DNA of 64,000 bases, from contig NZ_FUXJ01000002.1 in assembly GCF_900167045.1 (NCBI RefSeq), positions 75,898-139,897 of the forward strand, in the 5' to 3' direction. This DNA comes from Legionella maceachernii. GTDB lineage: Bacteria > Pseudomonadota > Gammaproteobacteria > Legionellales > Legionellaceae. This document shows positions 28,584-37,587 of the stretch, piece after piece. Under the pieces are notes generated by a model that made no database searches, was not told the origin of the DNA, and saw nothing but the letters and a program-made list of their open reading frames with translations. Position 1 is the stretch's first letter. Every line of letters starts with the position of its first letter. Both the position numbers and the translations under genes were made by a program.

Positions 28584-30137
28584 TTAGTCCACTACCTCAT
28601 CCAATAAAGGTCTTTTAAAAGGTAGGGTGCAGATGAACGTGGTTCCTGTCTCTGGACTGCTGATGACATCTATTTCTCCTTCCAAATCTTCGATAAGCTG
28701 CTTGACGATATGCAAACCTAATCCTGCGCCTTTATATTTATTTTGATTCGCTGGGTGCAGGCGATAAAATTTTTCATAGATAAGTTTTTGTTTATCTGGC
28801 GAAATACCAATGCCTGTATCGGCAACGAATAATTGCAGGATAAAATTTCGTTCGTCGATTTGCTTGCCCATCTTGACGCTGATGTGAATACTCCCTTTGT
28901 CAGTAAACTTGATTGCATTGCTTAATAAATTCATGATGATACGTTGAATTCGAGGTGGGTCACCGATAAACACAGTGGGTATATCACTTGCGTAATCACT
29001 CGTGAGCTCAAGCTGCTTAATAGTGGCAGCAGCCTGCTCCATGGTCACAATTTTTTCGATAGCCTTTTTGAGATCAAATTTCTTAGCAAGCACGGGTAAG
29101 TTTTCGGAAGGATTGCGGGTGAAATTTAAAATATCGTCCAGAAATTCAATAAATTCTTTAGCAGAAAGGTAAGTGATTTCAAGCTGTTCTTTTCTTTCAG
29201 GTTCAGTTTCTGTTTCAGCTAAAAACTCGACCATGCTGTAGATGCCGCTAAAAGGTGTTCGCAGCTGGTGTTCCATGTTGCGTAAAAATTCTGTTTTCGC
29301 TTTATTCGCTGCCTCAGCAGCAATTTGTGATTTACACAGCTCTTCTTCCATTTTTTTGCGCTCAGAGATATCAAAAGAAATTCCTAAAATCCCAACAACC
29401 TCTCCATTTTTATTGAATAAAGGTGATTTCTTGGATAAGAAAATGGATACTTCGTTTGAATTGGCAAGCTGGGATGCTTCTTCGCGTGTCAACGTTTGAC
29501 GACTATGCATAACGGCTAAGTCCGATTCCCTAAGGGAGTGAGCCTCATGACTCCAGGGCATTTCATAGTCTGTTTTACCGATCATGAGTTTGGGCTCTGA
29601 AAAGCCAGCTGATTTCGCTTGCGCAAAATTACAGCCTTGATAGACCAACTCTTTATTTTTCCAATAGACATGTCCAGGTAGATTATCAAGAATGCTCGCT
29701 AGGGTAAGCTCTGCTTCTTCTTTTTCAATGCGGTTTTTCTCTTCCTGCGCTTTGCGTTCGGTAATATTAATGGAAATGCCTGCTAAACCTACGATTTCGC
29801 CTCCATTATTGAATAACGGGATTTTTTGCGTTAAATAAATGGCATTTTTTTGGTCTACTTCAAACCCTTCTTCTTCAAAAACACAAGGAAAGCCTGTGGC
29901 AATAACTTCCATATCATGTTTTCTAATGGCTTGAGCTTGTTTTTGTGAGTAAAGCTCATAGTCCGTTTTGCCAACAATTTCTGTGGGTGATGAAAGACCT
30001 ACGTTTCGGGCTTGCAATTCATTACAAGCGAGGTAACGAAATTGATTATCTTTCCAGTAAATATGTACAGGCATTCGTTCAATGATTTGCTTATATAAAT
30101 CAAACTGCTTAAGAAGACTATCATAATTTAGAGCCAT
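28584..30137 (-). CDS. Soluble PAS-PAS sensor histidine kinase
   Basis: Cytoplasmic kinase with no transmembrane segment. I choose ATG 30137 (MALNYDSLL, 517 residues) because CAGGAGA precedes it with good spacing. Two PAS/PAC repeats share the pattern MPVHIYWKDN / LPGHVYWKNK and PLFNNGGEIVGLAGISI / PLFNKNGEVVGILGISF, so they arose by duplication. The H box is NMEHQLRTPFSG instead of the usual S-H-E-[IL]-R-T-P. The ATPase domain is intact: IQRIIMNLLSNAIKFT, DTGIGIS, GAGLGLHIVKQL. This PAS plus MEHxLRTPFSG type is familiar from Legionella. The partner is probably the receiver gene immediately downstream. Confidence 0.88.
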   Translation of the reverse strand: MALNYDSLLKQFDLYKQIIERMPVHIYWKDNQFRYLACNELQARNVGLSSPTEIVGKTDYELYSQKQAQAIRKHDMEVIATGFPCVFEEEGFEVDQKNAIYLTQKIPLFNNGGEIVGLAGISINITERKAQEEKNRIEKEEAELTLASILDNLPGHVYWKNKELVYQGCNFAQAKSAGFSEPKLMIGKTDYEMPWSHEAHSLRESDLAVMHSRQTLTREEASQLANSNEVSIFLSKKSPLFNKNGEVVGILGISFDISERKKMEEELCKSQIAAEAANKAKTEFLRNMEHQLRTPFSGIYSMVEFLAETETEPERKEQLEITYLSAKEFIEFLDDILNFTRNPSENLPVLAKKFDLKKAIEKIVTMEQAAATIKQLELTSDYASDIPTVFIGDPPRIQRIIMNLLSNAIKFTDKGSIHISVKMGKQIDERNFILQLFVADTGIGISPDKQKLIYEKFYRLHPANQNKYKGAGLGLHIVKQLIEDLEGEIDVISSPETGTTFICTLPFKRPLLDEVVD

Positions 30138-30216
30138 AAATTCTCCTGGAATTGTCAACACGTCCTAGACTTCTTTCGCAACGCCACTTTGCAGCATGTT
30201 GCAAAAGAAGTCTGTT

Positions 30217-31506
30217 TTATGGATGCAGCATCGCATGGGCTTCAAAAGCTTCACCAGGATACTGAGTGTGCAATTGCGTTATCTCATCCTTTAGTTTATT
30301 TACATAAATGTGTCTTAGGAAAAACAGCGTTTGTTTTTCTTTAGAACAACCTGCCTCTAAAGCAAAAAATCTCAAATGGGTTAAATTCCGTGCATGTCGA
30401 GTCATCAGTGCATTGTTTGGGATTAATGAAAAAGGGTCACTCCTTAATGCTTCCAACCGCTTTCCTGAATACTGAGGATGGCTGGCGGTATTGGCTAAGA
30501 TAATTTTTAGCGGATTTTCCCTAAGAACTCGATGGATATAATGTCTAATTGATTCGTGACTGTCATGAAGCATTTCCCCCGTCACAATGAGACAATGCTC
30601 AGCCAAATAAGGGTTACAGCTCACTAAATCGTAATCAGTTGATTCTTCTTGACCAAGGAGTAAAAAATAAACTAAGTCTGAGTGGATGGCAGACGATTGG
30701 TTTATGCGTTTCACGATTAATAAAACGGGTATTTTTTGTTGAATACTATGATAAAAAATAATTTCACTCACAGGGTAACAAGGTAATACCATTCTGTTTT
30801 CATCAGCAATCTGGCAAAGTTTGGGTAGTATATCTGCGTAACCTAATTGAATAGGCAACTCTTGGGCAATCTTCAGAATAAACTCGCACCCTAATTCACA
30901 AATGAGTTGCTGGTATCGGTGAGTAAGCCGTTTGGCTCGATATTTAGAGATATGAAATTCACGCACAATGTGCTCTAGATTGACTGCAATCGGAATATTA
31001 TCTTTACGAATACTAAAATGCGTTAAAAAGTAACAGGCAATAATGAAAGCTAATTCTTCGTGCAAAGGAAATAAAAGTTGATGTCGACTAAGAAATTGAC
31101 TTGTTTTTTCCACTGCATCAAGACTATTGCTATAAGTAGCTACTTGCTTAAGATCATTTTCCCACTCATTAATCACCTTTTCGATTGTATGTTTATACGA
31201 TTTGAATCGTTCTATTTCTTGAAGAAGTTCAGCAATTCGCTTTGTGGAGCAGAGCCATTGCTTGCTGAGATGAATGATTTTATAGGCTCTAATTTGGCAA
31301 AGATTTTCTCCAACCTGTGGATCGAATGCGAGCAGATTCCCCGTGATAAAAAGCTCCAAAGCCCTGGTTGAAAAATCCACGACGGTGCGAATTAAATAAA
31401 GGTCATCTAGTTTTTGATGTTTGTTAACCAATGCGGCATTGTCGGAATGAGGAAGGAGAACAAGAATATTACAGGGCGTAGCAAATAATGAGGGCTTATT
31501 TTTCAT
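30217..31506 (-). CDS. Hypothetical protein, 429 residues
   Basis: I do not recognise the family. The protein is soluble, helical and mixed in charge, without signal peptide or membrane helix. Notable stretches are EHIVREFHISKYRAKRLTHR (about residues 183-202), which could be a helix-turn-helix-like or basic amphipathic segment, and a more globular C-terminal half containing HCLIVTGEMLHDSHESIRHY. The start codon lies within the last codons of the PQ-loop gene (11-nt overlap), so the two are translationally coupled. Confidence 0.55.
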   Translation of the reverse strand: MKNKPSLFATPCNILVLLPHSDNAALVNKHQKLDDLYLIRTVVDFSTRALELFITGNLLAFDPQVGENLCQIRAYKIIHLSKQWLCSTKRIAELLQEIERFKSYKHTIEKVINEWENDLKQVATYSNSLDAVEKTSQFLSRHQLLFPLHEELAFIIACYFLTHFSIRKDNIPIAVNLEHIVREFHISKYRAKRLTHRYQQLICELGCEFILKIAQELPIQLGYADILPKLCQIADENRMVLPCYPVSEIIFYHSIQQKIPVLLIVKRINQSSAIHSDLVYFLLLGQEESTDYDLVSCNPYLAEHCLIVTGEMLHDSHESIRHYIHRVLRENPLKIILANTASHPQYSGKRLEALRSDPFSLIPNNALMTRHARNLTHLRFFALEAGCSKEKQTLFFLRHIYVNKLKDEITQLHTQYPGEAFEAHAMLHP

Positions 31507-31801
31507 TTGGCTTATTTCCCAAGTTCCTTATGATATATCGATAATAAATAATCAATATTGAAACAGAGCCGCAGGCGATGAAGCTTAAAAGATATCCACC
31601 CGCAAGTAAATAGTCGCCGACGAGTAATCCATGAAATATCGTGAAAAGCTGGATGATATTAAAGCCGACAAAGGTGATAAGTGATACACCCTCAGTGGTT
31701 TTACGTTTTAGCAAGGTAATAATTTGCGGAATAAAAAGAGCAGCGTTGACCAATAGGCTAATAGAAAAACCGAGTTGTACGAGTTGCTCAGTAAATGACA
31801 T
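31496..31801 (-). CDS. PQ-loop / SemiSWEET-like small membrane protein
   Basis: Protein of 101 residues from ATG 31801, preceded by GGAAG; a start five codons earlier is less likely. Three hydrophobic segments form one triple-helix bundle. The first contains the PQ motif in FIPQIITLLKRKTTEGVS, which is the hallmark of PQ-loop proteins (SWEET/SemiSWEET sugar transporters and relatives). Bacterial SemiSWEETs of this length act as dimers. Substrate cannot be read from the sequence. It is coupled to the 429-residue unknown protein by an 11-nt overlap. Confidence 0.8.
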   Translation of the reverse strand: MSFTEQLVQLGFSISLLVNAALFIPQIITLLKRKTTEGVSLITFVGFNIIQLFTIFHGLLVGDYLLAGGYLLSFIACGSVSILIIYYRYIIRNLGNKPNEK

Positions 31802-31917
31802 ACCTAACTTCCACAAAATGCAGAATGGCCATTATAGCTTTAAAATGCTATTTTTGTCAGCAAATACAGGACTTGAGAATGCCTTTATTTAGCGCTGCTT
31901 GAATGGGGAATGAGCGC

Positions 31918-33150
31918 TTATCCTTGCAATACATTAAGTCTTTTTTCTATGGTGTGCTCAATGTCATCAGCCATGGCTTTAGTGGATGACGTCCACACGA
32001 ATAATTTCCCTAACAAGCTTTGTGCGCGTAATTGGCAAACCACGTCTTGATAAGTGGTTTTCCATCGTTTAATACTGTCCAACGCTTGTTGCAGATCATT
32101 GTTAGGAATACCAGCTTGTTCGTTGTAAAGTTTTTTTAACGCTTCAAATTTTTGGATAGTGTTTTCACCGTAGGGCTCTTTTTTGAGCAGATTCTCCATG
32201 CGTTGGTAGATTTGGATTAAAATTGCTTTTTTTTCCCCACTTGCTGCAAATCCATCCGGTGGAAGTGGGAAGACATAAAAATATTCTTCAGGAACTCCGA
32301 AGGAAAAATTCGCAGATACTGGAAGATTCGTAAAAAACCTAGAGACATTGTCAGGGAGATGAGAGATACCCAGGGTGTATTCAGTGAGTTCGATGGCGGT
32401 GTGCCTGCAGTTATTAGCGAGACTAAGATAATGCGATCGTTCTACAATGCCTTGCAATTGTTCATTTGCCCCATTTAAATCACTTGCTGGCTCAAATCCT
32501 CTTTTTTCCATGATAATGGTATCGTCCGATTCTTCAATAGGCTGATAACAGCTAATTTCTGTGATTTTCTGTATAAAAGGAATAACTTTCAAAAATTGCT
32601 TGTATTGTTCATAAGGAATAGCATAAGCGGAGTAGCTGATAGGACCATAAGGATGAAGAGATTCGTTTTGTAATTCCGCTTCAGTGTGAAAAAAACTCAT
32701 TTTCATACAGACCTTAATGTGGCCTTGAATGATTTCTTTTCTTAGTTTCAAGCGTTCACTTTGATTAGTCTGTTCGAGTGTATTGAGTCTTTCTAATGCC
32801 CCCTCCGATGTGCTTAAGGCCCTAACATCGCTATCAATGATATTACTTTTACCCAGCCGAGCTAGGAAAATGGGCTTACCTTCTTTCATTACTCCTAGCA
32901 TGACAAAAACATGATGTCGTTTTTCCCCTAATGTTTTTTTCCCTAAAGCAATGAAAAATTCGTCATGTCGATTCATGTGGATTTGATCTAGGGGTTTATA
33001 GGGACGGCTTATCTCAGGGACGGCAGGGCTTTGTGAGCCTTTCTTTTTTAAGAAGTAACAAGTGCTGGAATCCAGTTGAATCGAAGGTTGAGTGTCTATG
33101 GAAATGGTTGCTGTTTTTTGGGATGTTTTCTCGCTCTTTTCGTAAGGCAT
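31918..33150 (-). CDS. Orphan protein with possible permuted papain-like Cys/His site
   Basis: Protein of 410 residues with no signal peptide or membrane helix; family not recognised. A His-His pair opens a strand-like stretch, RHHVFVMLGVMKEGKPIFLA (about 78-97), and much later SLANNCRHTAIELTEYT (Cys248) occurs. A His strand followed by an N-C-x-H-T/F-x helix is the order in circularly permuted papain-like folds (LRAT, PPPDE, NlpC-permuted groups). The last ~90 residues are helical. The order and motif types support an enzyme such as a cysteine peptidase or acyltransferase, possibly host-directed; this is inference. It is a lone gene with its own spacers. Confidence 0.5.
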   Translation of the reverse strand: MPYEKSEKTSQKTATISIDTQPSIQLDSSTCYFLKKKGSQSPAVPEISRPYKPLDQIHMNRHDEFFIALGKKTLGEKRHHVFVMLGVMKEGKPIFLARLGKSNIIDSDVRALSTSEGALERLNTLEQTNQSERLKLRKEIIQGHIKVCMKMSFFHTEAELQNESLHPYGPISYSAYAIPYEQYKQFLKVIPFIQKITEISCYQPIEESDDTIIMEKRGFEPASDLNGANEQLQGIVERSHYLSLANNCRHTAIELTEYTLGISHLPDNVSRFFTNLPVSANFSFGVPEEYFYVFPLPPDGFAASGEKKAILIQIYQRMENLLKKEPYGENTIQKFEALKKLYNEQAGIPNNDLQQALDSIKRWKTTYQDVVCQLRAQSLLGKLFVWTSSTKAMADDIEHTIEKRLNVLQG

Positions 33151-33262
33151 TGCTCTATCTTTCTCTGGTTAAATTTTGGTTTTGTCGATTTTATACTATT
33201 CGGAATCAATAAAAAATAGGCAATTAATGTTTAAACTCATTCTATTGATAATGTAAGCTCAT

Positions 33263-33766
33263 TTATTTAAACAGAGATTCTATTACTTTATTAACACTCT
33301 CCTCAACAGAAGTAGGCTCGATGGCGAGTGTAGCTACTTCTTCAAATAAATTATCGCGTTCAAGATGTTGTTTATCGAGAAAGGCTTTTAGATCAGCGAT
33401 TGGCAGGAGTGGGGCTCGGCCTCCTTGCATGCGTTCGATTTGTACTGACGTTGAAACCTTTAAGTACACAACAAATTGGGAGGATAATAATGTCCTATTT
33501 TCTTCGCTGGCAACCACTGCTTCTTCCATGACAACTACCACATGCTCTTTAGTGATATAGTGAGAAATGATTTCAGCTTCACATCGATGAAAGGCTTCTT
33601 CACCCTGTTTCCCTAAAATATCATGCAAACTTCGCCCGATGTAACGCTCCAAACTGGGATTCGCATCGATATACTGCCAGTCTAGTTTTTTCGCTAGAGC
33701 TTCACCCAGTAGCGCTTTACCTGCCCCCATATGCCCGATAATGAAAATACGTTTAGGTTTGGTCAT
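33263..33766 (-). CDS. Shikimate kinase-like protein with degenerate active site
   Basis: Small P-loop kinase fold of 167 residues from ATG 33766 (AAGGAG 6 nt upstream). It aligns with AroK along its length: P-loop GHMGAGKA (11-18), IDANPSLERYIG, GEEAFHRCEAEII, lid region GGRAPLL, and ERDNLFEEVA. Key departures: the P-loop Thr/Ser after Lys is Ala; the second Asp of the shikimate-binding DxD is Asn; and the GGG shikimate-binding motif is MEE (80-82). These losses suggest it no longer phosphorylates shikimate and has another role or is decaying. True aroK would be expected elsewhere. Confidence 0.8.
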   Translation of the reverse strand: MTKPKRIFIIGHMGAGKALLGEALAKKLDWQYIDANPSLERYIGRSLHDILGKQGEEAFHRCEAEIISHYITKEHVVVVMEEAVVASEENRTLLSSQFVVYLKVSTSVQIERMQGGRAPLLPIADLKAFLDKQHLERDNLFEEVATLAIEPTSVEESVNKVIESLFK

Positions 33767-33794
33767 CTCTATCTCCTTAAATAGAAAGGGTATC

Positions 33795-33897
33795 ACCAAT
33801 AGTACCCCAAAGGAGATTCTTCGCTACGCTCAGGATGCCCCTGTCATCCCGAGCAAAAGCGACGACCTCCCGACTCTTGGTAGTAACAATGACTCAT
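33795..33897. repeat. Degenerate intergenic repeat, copy B
   Basis: Positions 33843-33887 match the minus strand of 39-84 (shared GAGCAAAAGCGA core, ending GTAAC). The preceding AAAGGAGATTCTTCGCTACG corresponds to the other half of copy A but lies on the opposite side of the core, so the boundaries of the repeat unit are uncertain. Confidence 0.55.
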
Positions 33898-34037
33898 CCT
33901 TTTCACAAAGTCTATACTTAAAGAGGATGCTTAATAGTTAAAGGAAATATGGTCGTTAAGGGAAGTCTCTCTGTGTATAAATCTCATCCATGCGAAAGCG
34001 TGAATGGCATGACATAATGGCAGTGAAAAGGAGGTAG

Positions 34038-34373
34038 ATGATGAAGAAGTTTACCTTATTAATTGCTTTATTGGGGATTTCGGTATTAATGAATGGCAGT
34101 TTTGCGGGTATTGCGCAAATCCAAGAAAAATTGCAACTTGCTATAGCCATCAATAATCCGGGTGGCTCAGTCGGTACTGATAAGGCAACGACAAGCTTTC
34201 CTAATGCGGGGATGAACACAACCCCAACTAAACAAATTGGTACAGATTCTTATGTGATTAATCCTAATGCGCCATCGACCAAGCCAGGTTATGGTGCGGG
34301 TACCGTCTGGCCTACAGCACCAGCCTATACTCCTCAACCTCATCAACCGGCAAGCAGTAGTGCAACGCATTAG
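34038..34373 (+). CDS. Small secreted low-complexity protein
   Basis: Protein of 111 residues with a clear signal peptide (KKFTLLIALLGISVLMNGSF, cleavage near AGIAQ). The mature part is rich in Pro, Thr, Asn, Ala and Gly, with no recognisable domain (for example NAPSTKPGYGAGTVWPTAPA). Two adjacent ATGs follow AGGAGG; either may be used. It is a lone gene between a repeat and the convergent argE. It is probably a periplasmic or extracellular peptide; function unknown. Confidence 0.65.
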   Translation: MMKKFTLLIALLGISVLMNGSFAGIAQIQEKLQLAIAINNPGGSVGTDKATTSFPNAGMNTTPTKQIGTDSYVINPNAPSTKPGYGAGTVWPTAPAYTPQPHQPASSSATH

Positions 34374-34426
34374 AAGTGAGCACTCAAATTCAACCGCTCA
34401 CCAAGGATTAAGAGGGGACTGTAGTA

Positions 34427-35626
34427 TCAACGCGGCCTAGAGAGACTTGATTCATTCATTTTTGCCAGGGTGTAGTGACGGACTAATTTAGACACTACCC
34501 TTTCGCATTCGTTAAGTTGTTCTATTGTCACAAATTCATTGGCACGATGAGCTTGTTCGATACTGCCGGGTCCACAAAGGATAGTCGGTATTTTAGCGCG
34601 ATGATAAAACCCTGCTTCCGTAGCATAGGCAACTTTATGCTTTTCCTTCACTTGAGTGACTTGACGTATTAATTGAGTAATCACTTCGTTCTCAGAGGTG
34701 TTTAGTCCTGGTCCTCCTCCAGGGATTTGGGTGAGCGCAACCGTTGCTTCCGGATATTCTTTATGTAATTCGGGTAATAATGTTTCTTGAATATACTGTT
34801 GAATGGTATCAATCAGTTCTTGAGGATTAAGATGAGGTAAGTAACGAAATTCAAAAACAAATTCACACCATTCTGGGATAATATTATAAGCACCTCCGCC
34901 ATTAATCATGTTAGTAGTGACAGAGGTGAAGGGCACGTCAAAATCGTTATCGAAAGGGCCTTGATTTTTATATTGAGTCGCTAAATGGCGTAAGAAACGG
35001 ATGAACTGCGCTGCATATTCAATGGCATTACACCCCTGTGGGGTTAAAGAAGAATGGGCTGCTGCACCATGGATTCGACAGCGAAAAAGTAACCTGCCTT
35101 TGTTCGCAGTGACAGGTCGCATGCTGGTCGGTTCACCAATCACACATCCTTCCGGTTCAATCTTCCATTTTTTTAAATTTTCCAGTAAAGAAGGAATACC
35201 TAAACAGCCTATTTCTTCATCATAGGAAAAAACAAAATGAATAGGTTTAGCGAGTTTAAGTTGGCAGAAGTCGGGCAAGAGTTTCAATAAGACAGCAAGA
35301 AATCCTTTCATGTCAGCAGTTCCGCGTCCATAAAGACAACCATGGCGTTCACTGAGTTCAAAGGGATTGGTATCCCACTCTTGGCCATCCACAGGTACTA
35401 CGTCGGTGTGTCCTGAAAGAACGAGGCCTCCGTGAGAGCGGTTGCCATCGTGAGCGGGCAGCGTAACAAAGAGATTGGCTTTCGCTTTATTTTCGTCGTA
35501 AATCAATTCGGGAGAAAGATGATGCAATCGATACCAATCTTGAACTAAATGGATTAATTGCAGGTTTGAGTTGCGTGAGGTTGTGTCGCAGGCAACAAGC
35601 TGCTTGAGCCATTCGGTGGTGTTCAT
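34427..35626 (-). CDS. argE: Acetylornithine deacetylase (M20 family)
   Basis: Cytosolic M20A zinc hydrolase predicted to deacetylate N-acetylornithine in arginine synthesis. The 399-residue product shows metal ligands in SGHTDVVPVDG (His), YGRGTADMKGFLA (bridging Asp), and YDEEIGCLG (catalytic Glu pair). GEPTSMRP and the final GPGSIEQAHRANEF block with its His ligand follow. The substrate-specificity block matches ArgE better than DapE, but related N-acyl amino acid hydrolases cannot be excluded. It lies 80 bp downstream of the TPR gene that ends the flagellar operon. Confidence 0.87.
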   Translation of the reverse strand: MNTTEWLKQLVACDTTSRNSNLQLIHLVQDWYRLHHLSPELIYDENKAKANLFVTLPAHDGNRSHGGLVLSGHTDVVPVDGQEWDTNPFELSERHGCLYGRGTADMKGFLAVLLKLLPDFCQLKLAKPIHFVFSYDEEIGCLGIPSLLENLKKWKIEPEGCVIGEPTSMRPVTANKGRLLFRCRIHGAAAHSSLTPQGCNAIEYAAQFIRFLRHLATQYKNQGPFDNDFDVPFTSVTTNMINGGGAYNIIPEWCEFVFEFRYLPHLNPQELIDTIQQYIQETLLPELHKEYPEATVALTQIPGGGPGLNTSENEVITQLIRQVTQVKEKHKVAYATEAGFYHRAKIPTILCGPGSIEQAHRANEFVTIEQLNECERVVSKLVRHYTLAKMNESSLSRPR

Positions 35627-35706
35627 GACGATATTCCCGTTAACTTCATGTATGATTAAGAGTAGTTCATAAAAAAGCAGCGGCTAAAAAACGTAATCGC
35701 TTCTCT

Positions 35707-36837
35707 TTAATGCACTGTCTCACTCGCATCCATCTCTTTTAATGCCATAGCCATCGCTGCATTGATTTGTTCTGCAATTTGGGGAAATGCTTTCTTGAAT
35801 TGTCTTTCAGCTTGCTCAGGATTGGCATGGCCTAAATGAATAATTTGCGCTATTTTTCCCAGAAAAGATTCAGGATCCAAGGCTTTTGCTTTAGCAATTA
35901 AATCAGCAGCCTCTGTTAAATTGCCGCGTAGGGCATGGACCAGTGCCAATCCACCCCAGCCTTCGGAATTTTCCTCATAAAGCGCGATGGCTTCTTGATA
36001 GCTGTATTGTGCCTCATCTAATTTATTAAGAAAAAGCTGACACCATCCTAAACTGACCCAGTTATCATAAAAATGAGGGTTTAACTCAGCTGCTTTTAAG
36101 TAGGCTTCTTCAGCCTTTTGCAAGTGAATGGCGCGAAAATAAGTTGTGCCTAAAGCAAACCACAAACGACTATCCGTTGCATTTTTATCAAGCAATTTTT
36201 TAATTTCTCTAACACTTGTCTCTTCTTTCATTAAACGTAATAAGAGCGTAATCACTTGGGCTTCATAATTCTTCGGATTGATGATTAGTGCCTGTTCTGC
36301 CGCATTCTCAGCTGAAATTTCATCTCGATTATCCAGATATAACTGCGCTAATAAGACTAAGGTTTGTTCAATTGGACCATGCTGTTCTAAAACGAATTCC
36401 AATAATTGAATAGCTTCATCCAGTTTCTCTTGTTGTTGTAGCAGTTGAACCATGAGAAATTCAACGTCATAGGATGGATTTTTTTTAAACAAAGGGGTTA
36501 AGATCGCTATCCCTTCGGTGGGCTCATTCAATGAATAATGGCAAACTGCCAAACTGTAGCGAAGAATAGGCAATTCTTCTAAGCGAAGTGCTTGAATGAG
36601 TGCTTTTTTCGCTTGCTCAAAATCGCCTTGATTCAAAGCAAGCATACCTTCTACCGCGACGCACGCATCAGCATCGATTGTTTTAGCTTTGTCGAGGTAT
36701 TGCTGCGCTTCACTAAACTTGTTTAATTGGCGGTACCCTTCGCTCACCGACAGCAATAGATTGAGATTAGAAGGATCTTGCTCAAGAAACTGTAGATAAC
36801 GATTCAGGCGTTCTTGTTTTTTATCGATAATGTCCAT
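35707..36837 (-). CDS. TPR-repeat protein ending the flagellar operon
   Basis: Soluble protein of 376 residues built of about nine to ten tetratricopeptide repeats. Clear examples are SLAVCHYSLNEPTEGIAILT, LAQLYLDNRDEISAENAAEQ, ALGTTYFRAIHLQKAEEAYL and SLGWCQLFLNKLDEAQYSYQ. TPR arrays are protein-binding scaffolds. Its ATG lies 3 nt after the fliP stop, so it is translated with the flagellar genes. That placement suggests a chaperone or assembly factor for this machine, but TPR sequence alone cannot prove it. Confidence 0.85.
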   Translation of the reverse strand: MDIIDKKQERLNRYLQFLEQDPSNLNLLLSVSEGYRQLNKFSEAQQYLDKAKTIDADACVAVEGMLALNQGDFEQAKKALIQALRLEELPILRYSLAVCHYSLNEPTEGIAILTPLFKKNPSYDVEFLMVQLLQQQEKLDEAIQLLEFVLEQHGPIEQTLVLLAQLYLDNRDEISAENAAEQALIINPKNYEAQVITLLLRLMKEETSVREIKKLLDKNATDSRLWFALGTTYFRAIHLQKAEEAYLKAAELNPHFYDNWVSLGWCQLFLNKLDEAQYSYQEAIALYEENSEGWGGLALVHALRGNLTEAADLIAKAKALDPESFLGKIAQIIHLGHANPEQAERQFKKAFPQIAEQINAAMAMALKEMDASETVH

Positions 36838-36840
36838 AGT

Positions 36841-37587
36841 TTAGTGAAAACTCCTAATCAAAGCTTGAACCACTATATCCCATCCATCGATTAATACAAA
36901 GAGTAAAATTTTAATGGGTAGCGCAATCGTCATAGGGGGAACCATCATCATTCCCATGGTCATTAAAATCCCTGAAACAATTAAATCGACCAACAAAAAG
37001 GGTAAAAAAATCATGAAGCCAATTTGAAAAGCTGTTTGCAGTTCACTGAGGAGAAATGCAGGAATCAACTGGTAAAACTTGATGTCTTGTGCCGTTGCGG
37101 GTGGAGGTTCTTTTGCCAATTCTAAAATTACCTGCATGTCTTTTTCCCGTGTTTGTTTAAGCATGAATTGCTTCAGTGGAGTTTTTGCTTTTGCCAATGC
37201 CATTTCGGTATTTATTTGATGGGTTTGATAAGGCTGATAAGCTTCGGTATAAATTCTTTTAGCGACGGGCATCATGGTAAAAAGAGTAAGGAAAAGTGCC
37301 AAACTGATAAGAACCGAATTGGGGGGAGTCTGCTGAAGTCCCAAGGCGTTGCGAAGCATCGATAACACGACAACAATGCGTGTAAACGAGGAAAGCATGA
37401 TTAAGCAACTTGGAGCTAAACTTAATAAAGTGAGCAATGCAAAGACTTGCAAAGCAGGAGCAAGATCATCTTGAGCAAAGTGAATAGGCCCAAAAGAGAG
37501 GGTAGGGGTGGTTGCCTGTGCGATTAAGGGAGTCCCTATAAAGAAAAAAGCCACGCAGGGAAATAAAAATTTTCTACAGCAATACAT
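36841..37587 (-). CDS. fliP: Flagellar export gate protein FliP
   Basis: Core gate subunit of the type III export apparatus (FliP5-FliQ4-FliR1). The 248-residue product has an N-terminal signal peptide (cleavage near IAQA) and four transmembrane segments. Signatures include LSLAPSCLIMLSSFTRIVVV, LRNALGLQQTPPNSVL, FMLKQTREKDM and the C-terminal GMMMVPPMTIALPIKILLFV. It overlaps fliO by 14 nt and is followed 3 nt later by the TPR gene. Confidence 0.96.
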   Translation of the reverse strand: MYCCRKFLFPCVAFFFIGTPLIAQATTPTLSFGPIHFAQDDLAPALQVFALLTLLSLAPSCLIMLSSFTRIVVVLSMLRNALGLQQTPPNSVLISLALFLTLFTMMPVAKRIYTEAYQPYQTHQINTEMALAKAKTPLKQFMLKQTREKDMQVILELAKEPPPATAQDIKFYQLIPAFLLSELQTAFQIGFMIFLPFLLVDLIVSGILMTMGMMMVPPMTIALPIKILLFVLIDGWDIVVQALIRSFH

